Source: Bacteroidota bacterium (lineage in GTDB: Bacteria; Bacteroidota; Bacteroidia; Chitinophagales; Chitinophagaceae). Taken from it: DNA of 11,422 bases. The DNA lies in the NCBI GenBank assembly GCA_023386855.1, contig JAEWIW010000399.1:1-11422 (forward strand), given 5' to 3'. The notes beneath the pieces are model-generated. The model was not told where the DNA came from and did not search any database. It worked only from the letters and a program-made list of their open reading frames with translations. The translations under genes were made by a program, and so were the position numbers. Positions 5,819 to 11,422 of this stretch are shown piece after piece (position 1 is the first letter of the stretch; every line of letters starts with the position of its first letter).

Positions 5819-7954
5819 CTAGAAGAACTTGTATCGTTCATCTTTTATTTTCACATCTTTCTTAAGGATCTCCAGGATCAGCCTCGGGTCGGAAAACGCA
5901 CGCTGCTGGTATTGCTGCATGGCCGATTGCTGCTGAACAGCATTGAAACCTTCGTTGGAAAGAGCACTAACTTTTTCAGTCCTTATCACAAATACTCCTG
6001 AATAACCAGGAATAGGAGCCGAAACTTTTTGAAGGTTGCCCTTATAAAAACTTGCACCCACTACCTTGGCTTCCTGGCCAACATTTGGTACAAAGGGGCT
6101 GCTGAATAAAATGGTATCCGCTTTGGCCACCTGTACAGCAAACTTCTGTGCTACTGCTTCAAGTGTTGATGGCGTTCCCATTTTATCGATAATCTGTTCA
6201 GCTTTTTTCTCATTGCGGATTACAGGTTCCACTGAAGAGCGTGCAACAGAAACCGGCATCAGTCCTTTATCATAAGAAGCAGTAAGAACAGGTACAACAT
6301 ATTTATCACCCACGAGAATAGGACGATCAGCTACATCACCAACTTCAGCATCATACATCCATTTCACCAGCTCACGGCTAGTTCCCAAACCAGAGATCAT
6401 AGTTTCCATCGGCTTGATGTCAACAGCAGAAAATTTGGTATAGTTTTTCTTTTGTGCGATCTGTTCAAATTCTTTTTTGGATCGTGCTTCACCAACAAAT
6501 TGAGAAGCGAGGCCCATGGCTTTATTCATGGTTTCATCGCTTGCATAGATAGGCTTGGTGAGGTATGCAATTTTATAGGCAGGTTCAAAATTTTTCTGAC
6601 TTAATACTTCAATGTAGTGATAACCTGAATAAGTTGGGTTTTCAACCTTAACGGTTTTCTTGTCACCAGTTTTTCCAAGGAAAGCTGTTTCGGCAAATTC
6701 CTTACTAAGGTTTCCATATTGCATTGAACTGAATTCATAAACCCCTCCAGTTTCTTTTGATCCTTCATCTTCACTGAATCTTGCCACAAGTGTATCAAAG
6801 TTTGCACCTGCATTCAATGCATTCACGATACTATCAATTCTTTTTTTGGCAACACTGTCTGGAGTGGTAGGCATGCCCTGCTCAGCGGTCTTGATCAGGA
6901 TGTGACGAACCTTCACTGAATCAGGAAGGGTTCTTTTTTCCACCATCTTGGCCAGCGTATAGTTTGTATTATCGATATAAGGACCAAATACCTGGCCTTC
7001 GGATAATTGCATCAGGCTATCGGCATTGGGAACCTGTAATTTTGATTTCTGAACATAACCATTATAATAAGGAGTCTCACTTCCGTTTCTTGAAATGAAA
7101 GAGGATACATCATTAGTGGTGATAAATTCTTCTTTCAGGGCAAGCACCTGCTCGAGTACAGCTGCACTATCCTGCTGGGTAGGAGCAGCATCAAACATTA
7201 CATATTCGATAGATCTTGATTCCTCCTGCTGGTAATCATCTTTATGAGCATCGAGGTAAGACTGAACATCTTTATCACTCACTTTAACTGCAGAATCAGA
7301 TATTGAAGAATATGGAATGGAAACATAAGAGATGGAAGCCTGCTGGCTATCATCACTGATCATTTTTTCCACCAGCCAACGGGGAACATAAACGGTATTG
7401 GCGATAAGGGAAAGATATTTTTCTCTTTGCCTGGCTTTCACCAGTGCAGGAAGGTACTGGTTAAAGAAGCTGTTGTACATAGGACTGTTCTTTTGCTTCC
7501 TCAGTGCCTGGATTTGCTGGTAAGCAAGGTTGGCATCATATACGCCGGTTTTGGGATCACTGAATTGCTGGCGAAGATCCTGTGGAGGATTTGCTCCATA
7601 TAATATATCACTCAATTCTTTATCGGAAACTTCAAGGCCCAGTTCATCATAGTGATCATTCATGATCGCATTTTCCACGTATTCATTCCAAAGACTTTCG
7701 CGGATATTTGCCTTCATCATATCGTTGAGGGCATAACCCTGGTTACGGTATTGAGTCTCGGCCTGGTTAACTCGGGTTTCAAATTCAATAGCATTCACTT
7801 TCTCGCCATTGATTACACCTAGTGTATTGGCGGAACGGTTAAACATGCTGCTGTTGTGAAAAGCATCCTGTACAACGAATGCGATAAGGGCAATGGCAAT
7901 GGCACCGATAATGATCCATGCGGCTTTGTCACGGATGGTCTGAATGATCGACAT
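5819..7954 (-). CDS. ppiD: PpiD/SurA-type membrane-anchored peptidyl-prolyl cis-trans isomerase
   Basis: This 711-residue protein has the PpiD plan. A short cytoplasmic N-terminus (MSIIQTIRDKAAW) leads into a single transmembrane anchor (about residues 12-28) and a SurA-N-like helical chaperone region (about 40-200). A parvulin domain at about 346-455 starts with VKVRHILIKT and contains FSEDEGSKETGG and GYHYIEV. A second helical, possibly degenerate parvulin-like, region follows towards the C-terminus. Family members sit in the inner membrane facing the periplasm and help newly exported proteins fold. It is longer than E. coli PpiD (623 residues), which is common in Bacteroidota. The gene has its own promoter candidate (8061-8092), a palindrome in its leader and a strong terminator, so it is probably monocistronic. 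Isomerase activity is not certain, because parvulin domains of PpiD proteins are often weak. Confidence 0.9.
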   Translation of the reverse strand: MSIIQTIRDKAAWIIIGAIAIALIAFVVQDAFHNSSMFNRSANTLGVINGEKVNAIEFETRVNQAETQYRNQGYALNDMMKANIRESLWNEYVENAIMNDHYDELGLEVSDKELSDILYGANPPQDLRQQFSDPKTGVYDANLAYQQIQALRKQKNSPMYNSFFNQYLPALVKARQREKYLSLIANTVYVPRWLVEKMISDDSQQASISYVSIPYSSISDSAVKVSDKDVQSYLDAHKDDYQQEESRSIEYVMFDAAPTQQDSAAVLEQVLALKEEFITTNDVSSFISRNGSETPYYNGYVQKSKLQVPNADSLMQLSEGQVFGPYIDNTNYTLAKMVEKRTLPDSVKVRHILIKTAEQGMPTTPDSVAKKRIDSIVNALNAGANFDTLVARFSEDEGSKETGGVYEFSSMQYGNLSKEFAETAFLGKTGDKKTVKVENPTYSGYHYIEVLSQKNFEPAYKIAYLTKPIYASDETMNKAMGLASQFVGEARSKKEFEQIAQKKNYTKFSAVDIKPMETMISGLGTSRELVKWMYDAEVGDVADRPILVGDKYVVPVLTASYDKGLMPVSVARSSVEPVIRNEKKAEQIIDKMGTPSTLEAVAQKFAVQVAKADTILFSSPFVPNVGQEAKVVGASFYKGNLQKVSAPIPGYSGVFVIRTEKVSALSNEGFNAVQQQSAMQQYQQRAFSDPRLILEILKKDVKIKDERYKFF

Positions 7955-7970
7955 ATTATATAATAATTAC

Positions 7971-7986
7971 GTACACCCTGGTGTAC
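7971..7986. promoter_or_regulatory. Perfect palindrome in the ppiD leader
   Basis: GTACACC-CT-GGTGTAC is an exact 7-bp dyad with a two-base centre. It lies 16 bases upstream of the ppiD start codon and downstream of the predicted promoter. The position suits a repressor operator or an mRNA hairpin (six pairs with a four-base loop) near the ribosome site. No regulator is identifiable. Confidence 0.4.
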
Positions 7987-8060
7987 TTTTAATGATGACT
8001 TACAAACATCATGAATTAAATCTGCCTTTTTGAAATTTTGGCCGGATTTTTCATGGCTGG

Positions 8061-8092
8061 CAAAAATAGCGGTAAATGTGCTTATTAACAAA
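8061..8092 (-). promoter_or_regulatory. Bacteroidota-type promoter for ppiD
   Basis: On the minus strand TTTG (8092-8089) is followed after 20 bases by TATTTTTG (8068-8061). This exactly matches the Bacteroidota sigma consensus TTTG-N(about 17-21)-TAnnTTTG. Transcription would start near 8054 and give a leader of about 100 bases that contains the palindrome at 7971-7986. A DnaA-box-like site (8094-8102) abuts the -33 element. Confidence 0.55.
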
Positions 8093-8234
8093 TTGTGGAA
8101 AAGCTGCTGCAAATCTTGATTTATAAGGGTTTCAGCTGTTGGATCCCCGGGATAGGAACTATGATATTGTCCAAATGGCAAAATATTTTAACGCTACGAT
8201 AATACCTGTGGAACAATGCCGTGAAACCTTGATT

Positions 8235-8262
8235 AACAGGCTTAGTGGAAAAGCCTGTTTTT
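8235..8262 (+). terminator. Terminator-like hairpin inside the candidate origin region
   Basis: AACAGGCTT (8235-8243) pairs perfectly with AAGCCTGTT (8251-8259) around a seven-base loop and is followed by T to 8262. It has the form of a plus-strand intrinsic terminator, yet no plus-strand gene precedes it. It may stop an unannotated short RNA or stray transcription entering the origin, or be a structural element. Confidence 0.4.
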
Positions 8263-8504
8263 ATGGGGATAAGACTGGTTTTTTGCATCTGCGGGTGGTG
8301 GGTAACTGGGGAATAAAAATGAGGATCGCAAATTGACCATCGATCTGTGTAGATAATCCCCAATTTATCCCTGTTCATTCCACACCCTTTTTTGTAAAAA
8401 GGCGAAGAAAGATTTTCCCTGCTTTTTTATATGAACAGAAGTGGATAAGCATATTAAACCCGCTAAAATCCTGGTAAAATTACTGTGGATTAGAAGTGGG
8501 AAAC

Positions 8505-8513
8505 TGTGGATAA
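8505..8513 (-). promoter_or_regulatory. Perfect DnaA box
   Basis: TGTGGATAA on the plus strand is the exact complement of the DnaA box TTATCCACA. It is one of six same-orientation boxes (at most one mismatch) between 8094 and 8513. It shares ACTGTGGAT with the box at 8484-8492, placed exactly 21 bp (two helical turns) away. Confidence 0.75.
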
Positions 8514-8588
8514 ACAGGAAGGATTAACTTTACCAAACTAATCACGGTCAAAGTTTTCCCCGAATCCACAGCCGTAATAGTAATAGGG

Positions 8589-8620
8589 TTTTTTATAAAT
8601 TATATAGTTATTAATAAATA
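8589..8620. other. AT-rich tract, putative DNA unwinding element
   Basis: 31 of 32 bases are A or T, ending two bases before the nadA ATG. It adjoins the direct repeat TAATAG-TAATAG (8575-8586). Its place at one edge of the DnaA-box cluster fits an origin unwinding element; it must also serve as the nadA leader. Confidence 0.5.
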
Positions 8621-8622
8621 CT

Positions 8623-9633
8623 ATGGAGCTTATTAACACAGATAATTCAGCACTGGCTATCGGAAAAAATGGTTTTCTTGATATTGAAATTGACCCGACA
8701 CTCGATTTGTTTCACGAGATCGAATTGTTGAAAAAAGAGAAGAACGCCGTGGTGCTGGCGCATTATTACCAGGAGCCCGACATCCAGGATGTTGCTGACT
8801 ATATCGGCGATAGTCTTGGATTAGCCCAGCAGGCCCAGAAAACCGAGGCTGATATGATTGTATTTGCAGGAGTTCATTTCATGGCGGAAACTGCCAAGAT
8901 CCTTAACCCTTCCAAAAAAGTGGTGCTTCCCGACCTGAATGCCGGTTGTTCGCTGGCCGACTCTGCCCCACCGGCCCTGTTTAAAAAGTTCAGGGAGCAG
9001 CATCCCGATCACATAGTTATTTCCTATATCAACTGCTCGGCGGGAATCAAGGCGCTCAGCGATATTATCTGCACCAGCAGTAATGCTGCTTACATTGTGG
9101 ATAGCATCCCTGAAGACCAGGGGATCATCTTTGCTCCTGATAAAAACCTTGGTGCTTATTTAAACCGTAAAACGGGGAGGAATATGTTGCTATGGAATGG
9201 AGCCTGCATGGTGCACGAAATCTTTAGCCTTGAAAAGATCATGAAACTAAGGATCCGCCATCCCAAAGCAAAACTGATCGCACATCCTGAATGTGAAGAT
9301 GCCGTGCTAAAACTGGCGGATTATGTTGGTTCCACAACGGGGTTGCTAAAATTTTCACAGAACGATGAGGCACAGGAATACATTGTGGCCACTGAAACGG
9401 GCATTCTTCATCAGATGCAAAAGAACAGTCCTCATAAAACCTTTATTCCTGCTCCTCCTACAAATAGTTGTGCCTGTAACGACTGCCCGCATATGAAGCT
9501 CAATACACTCGAGAAACTGTATGTTTGCATGAAGTATGAACTGCCGGAAATTCTTATGGATGAAGATTTAAGAATAGCCGCTAAAAAGCCGATCGACAGG
9601 ATGCTGGAGATCAGTGCTAAGGCAGGACTCTGA
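8623..9633 (+). CDS. nadA: Quinolinate synthase NadA
   Basis: This 336-residue enzyme condenses iminoaspartate with dihydroxyacetone phosphate to make quinolinate, the precursor of NAD. Family hallmarks are present: [29 protein letters not shown] near the N-terminus, and three cysteine regions for the [4Fe-4S] cluster. These are Cys109 in [11 protein letters not shown], Cys195 in WNGACMVHE, and the C-terminal CACNDCPHM, where Cys288 is the likely third ligand. HPEC and the VGSTTG substrate-binding segment are also in place. Length is normal for the type with a three-domain pseudo-trimeric fold. nadB and nadC are not in the window. The gene starts directly against the AT-rich edge of the candidate origin, and no clear promoter box was found. 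An RDD protein gene follows after 22 bases. Confidence 0.96.
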   Translation: MELINTDNSALAIGKNGFLDIEIDPTLDLFHEIELLKKEKNAVVLAHYYQEPDIQDVADYIGDSLGLAQQAQKTEADMIVFAGVHFMAETAKILNPSKKVVLPDLNAGCSLADSAPPALFKKFREQHPDHIVISYINCSAGIKALSDIICTSSNAAYIVDSIPEDQGIIFAPDKNLGAYLNRKTGRNMLLWNGACMVHEIFSLEKIMKLRIRHPKAKLIAHPECEDAVLKLADYVGSTTGLLKFSQNDEAQEYIVATETGILHQMQKNSPHKTFIPAPPTNSCACNDCPHMKLNTLEKLYVCMKYELPEILMDEDLRIAAKKPIDRMLEISAKAGL

Positions 9634-9655
9634 TTTTTCAATTGATGTGATTTAC

Positions 9656-10111
9656 ATGCTAGCTTCCATACAACGCCGTGCTGCTGCACTGCTGATCGAT
9701 TATTTATTGTTTGCTTTTTTCCATACCCTGTTTTTGTTGGAATTCGGTACAAAATCAGTTTCTGACGACGGCCGGCCGGCCTTTGAACTCGAAGGATACT
9801 GGAATATCGTTCCTGTGATCATTTGGATACTCACCTTTCCTGTAATGGAGGGTTTTGAGGGGCGAACCCTTGGTAAAAAATTGATGGGCTTAAAGGTGGT
9901 TAAAATCAACGGTGAGCCATATGGCTATTTTGATGCCTTTAAAAGAAGGATTGCGGATTGGGTAGATTTCGCATTGCTTGGTTTACCTGCTATCATTATC
10001 AGTCATAATACCCCACTTCGGCAGCGCTTAGGAGACCTTTGGGCAGGAACCTGTGTAATCGAATTCAGGGCTGAACCGGACAACACGGAAAGCAACACAC
10101 CATCCATTTGA
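9656..10111 (+). CDS. RDD-family membrane protein (151 aa)
   Basis: This small integral membrane protein has the RDD signature. The first helix carries R8-x-x-A11-x-x-x-D15 (about 8-28), and a second helix spans about 48-66. The cytoplasmic GRTLGKKLMGLKVVKINGEP loop follows, then FKRRIADWVDF leading into a third helix (about 102-117), and the closing RQRLGDLWAGTCVI motif. Its function is unknown; RDD proteins have been linked to transport or ion exchange, but nothing here shows the substrate. I chose the ATG at 9656. An in-frame ATG at 9614 would overlap the end of nadA and add a polar extension not expected for the family. It is 22 bases after nadA, so probably co-transcribed. Confidence 0.88.
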   Translation: MLASIQRRAAALLIDYLLFAFFHTLFLLEFGTKSVSDDGRPAFELEGYWNIVPVIIWILTFPVMEGFEGRTLGKKLMGLKVVKINGEPYGYFDAFKRRIADWVDFALLGLPAIIISHNTPLRQRLGDLWAGTCVIEFRAEPDNTESNTPSI

Positions 10112-10154
10112 TTTGTCTGGTAAGGGAACTTTTCCTATATATTTACCTGTTGCT

Positions 10155-11422
10155 ATGAAGTTCACCCTTTTTTTACTGATGATATTTTGCGGGATATTTA
10201 TTTCCCAGGGCGTTATAGGTCAATGTACAACCCTTGGTCAGAATCCCTCCACTGCCTTCCCCGTTTGTGGAACGGCTACTTTTTCCCAAAAGGATGTTCC
10301 CTTATGCGGGGGACGATTTATTCCAAGTCCCTGTTCCAGGGATGAAGGTTTGTCTGATGTCAATCCTTTCTGGTACAAGTTCACTGCCTTTACTGAAGGA
10401 ACTCTTGGATTTGTGATTACACCTGCAACCATATCAGATGATTATGACTGGCAGGTATTTGATATTACGAATCGTAATCCTGATGATGTGTATACAGATG
10501 CTTCTTTGTTTGTAGCATCGAACTGGTCGGGGGAAGGTGGAAAAACCGGCGCCAGTGCTGCTGGAACTTCATTGAATGTTTGTGGTGGATATGGAAAGCC
10601 TCTCTATAGTTCAATGCCTAAACTTAAAAAAGGACATAATTATCTTTTATTGGTTAGCCATTTTACACAAACACAAAGTGGATATACATTGGAGTTTAAA
10701 GGAGGTACCGCAAGTATTACGGATACCACTCAACCCTTACTGGTAAAGGCTTTTGCAGGTTGTGATGACAGTACCATTAATGTAGTAATGAACAAAAGGA
10801 TGAGTTGTTCGTCTCTTGCCGCCAATGGTTCCTACTTTTTTCTTAATGATACTTATGTAGAAATCATTGTTGCCGCTTCATTGACCTGTAGTAAATCCTT
10901 TGACATGGATACACTTCAACTTCAATTGAAAAACTCCCTGGTACCAGGATCATATAAACTTTCTGTGAAGATGGGTTCCGATAATAATACTATTCTCGAT
11001 TATTGTAATACTGGTATCCCGGTGGATGATGAATTGAGTTTTGAAGTGTTGCCTGTTAAGCCTACTCCTTTTGATAGTATCATTCCTGTAAACTGTGCTC
11101 CGCAAGCACTGGAATTTTATTTCAGGAATAGTATTCTTTGTAACAGTGTTGGTAAAGATGGAAAAGAATTTATTGTTCGGGGGCCTCAAGCTGTAAATGT
11201 TGTTTCTGCCGAAGTAAATTGTATTGACAAGAAAACCTCTTCCATAAGGATTATCCTGTCTGCTCCCCTGGTATCAGGTGGAGATTATTCGGTAGAGCTC
11301 GCAAGGGGTACTGATGGTAATACCCTGATTGACGAATGCAGCCAGGAAACCCCTGTTGGTTCAGTTGTCCGCTTTTCTGTAAAAGATACCGTTTCGGCAA
11401 ACTTTACCTTTAGCATTACCCC
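10155..11422 (+). CDS. Large secreted protein with tandem Ig-like repeats, 3' end beyond the window
   Basis: The frame stays open from the ATG at 10155 to the window edge, giving 422 residues without a stop. A signal peptide (MKFTLFLLMIFCGIFISQ, cut near Gly22 before Gln-Cys) is followed by a Cys-rich, beta-rich N-terminal domain (about 24-192, with FWYKFTA, DYDWQVFDIT and YLLLVSHFT). Two Ig-like repeats follow (about 194-304 and 305-415). Their cysteines, 203/218/245/284 and 314/329/356/395, have identical spacing. This organisation is typical of long Bacteroidota surface proteins that end in a gliding-associated type IX secretion sorting domain. The end is not visible, so that is inference, and adhesion is the likeliest but unproven role. 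The gene begins 43 bases after the RDD gene, with no terminator seen between them. Confidence 0.85.
   Translation, partial: MKFTLFLLMIFCGIFISQGVIGQCTTLGQNPSTAFPVCGTATFSQKDVPLCGGRFIPSPCSRDEGLSDVNPFWYKFTAFTEGTLGFVITPATISDDYDWQVFDITNRNPDDVYTDASLFVASNWSGEGGKTGASAAGTSLNVCGGYGKPLYSSMPKLKKGHNYLLLVSHFTQTQSGYTLEFKGGTASITDTTQPLLVKAFAGCDDSTINVVMNKRMSCSSLAANGSYFFLNDTYVEIIVAASLTCSKSFDMDTLQLQLKNSLVPGSYKLSVKMGSDNNTILDYCNTGIPVDDELSFEVLPVKPTPFDSIIPVNCAPQALEFYFRNSILCNSVGKDGKEFIVRGPQAVNVVSAEVNCIDKKTSSIRIILSAPLVSGGDYSVELARGTDGNTLIDECSQETPVGSVVRFSVKDTVSANFTFSIT

Larger units (their letters stand above)
7955..8622. other. 668-bp intergenic region, candidate chromosomal replication origin (oriC)
   Basis: No gene is supported here. 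Read as the reverse complement of TTATCCACA, sites with at most one mismatch occur at 8094-8102, 8264-8272, 8348-8356, 8440-8448, 8484-8492 and 8505-8513. The last is perfect, all share one orientation, and the last two are exactly 21 bp apart. Weaker two-mismatch sites lie at 8207-8215 (same orientation) and 8562-8570 (opposite). A+T-rich DNA at 8589-8620 (31 of 32 bases), the usual unwinding element, lies just before nadA. Flanking genes diverge on both sides. Chance expectation for such close matches on both strands of 668 bp is well below one. The alternative is a DnaA-titrating or DnaA-regulated region. No dnaA gene is visible, but Bacteroidota origins are often not next to dnaA. Confidence 0.65.

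Noticed and set aside
8139..8336. 65-codon plus-strand open frame in the ppiD-nadA gap
   Set aside because: It needs a TTG start, has no recognisable domain, and runs through the 9-bp hairpin and a DnaA-box-like site.
7819..8378. Minus-strand open frames of 120 and 85 codons (7819-8181 and 8121-8378)
   Set aside because: The first overlaps the ppiD start and promoter out of frame; both have low-complexity, non-protein-like composition and fall in the DnaA-box region.
9614..9655. Upstream start for the RDD protein
   Set aside because: It overlaps nadA by 20 bases and adds a polar 14-residue extension before the helix that carries the RDD arginine; the ATG at 9656 fits the family better.
10112..10145. 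TTTG-N22-TATATTTA as a promoter for the secreted repeat protein
   Set aside because: The -7 box has a mismatch, the spacer is long, and the box ends only 9 bases before the ATG, leaving almost no leader.
10176..10226. Lipoprotein signal at the Cys24 of the secreted protein
   Set aside because: The residue before Cys is Gln, which does not fit a lipobox; cleavage before Gln by signal peptidase I is more likely.
10950..11189. 79-codon minus-strand open frame
   Set aside because: It lies opposite the continuous frame of the secreted protein, whose signal peptide and repeat pattern show the plus strand is coding.

Overview
This window looks like chromosomal DNA of a Bacteroidota bacterium, most likely a Chitinophagaceae-like relative. 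The reasons are moderate to low G+C, a DUF2480 gene (a family essentially confined to Bacteroidota), promoter candidates of the Bacteroidota type (TTTG about 20 bases before TAnnTTTG) and signal peptides cut just before Gln. A large Cys-patterned secreted protein of the kind exported by the gliding/type IX system fits the same origin. There are no tRNA or rRNA genes, insertion sequences, phage genes or CRISPR arrays. Most genes are ordinary housekeeping genes.

Layout, left to right. (1) A KdnB-like iron-dependent dehydrogenase (+), closed by a strong hairpin terminator. (2) A divergent pair of unrecognised envelope proteins: a 76-residue membrane protein (-) and a 188-residue exported protein (+), the latter followed by a clear terminator. 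(3) A two-gene ion-transport unit on +, corA then nhaA, 23 bases apart. (4) A convergent junction holding three degenerate ~54-bp tandem repeats, the last of which forms the 3' end of a GNAT acetyltransferase gene. (5) A minus-strand unit of DUF2480 then GNAT, with its own -7 box. (6) A 711-residue PpiD/SurA-type periplasmic foldase (-), with promoter, leader palindrome and terminator. (7) A 668-bp gene-free stretch. (8) A plus-strand run of nadA, an RDD membrane protein and the start of a secreted repeat protein that runs off the right edge.

The main result is the 668-bp gap between ppiD and nadA. It holds six sites in one orientation that match the DnaA box TTATCCACA with at most one mismatch (one perfect), two of them exactly 21 bp apart. 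A 32-base tract that is 31/32 A+T lies directly before nadA, and genes diverge on both sides. This is the expected architecture of a chromosomal replication origin lying away from dnaA, and I propose it as candidate oriC. GC skew and whole-genome box density could not be computed here.

Two other structural observations stand out. One is the decayed tandem duplication of the GNAT gene end. The other is a pair of 111-residue Ig-like repeats in the last protein, whose four cysteines have exactly the same spacing (15, 27, 39) in both copies. I found no defence system or other clearly new multi-gene system in this window.
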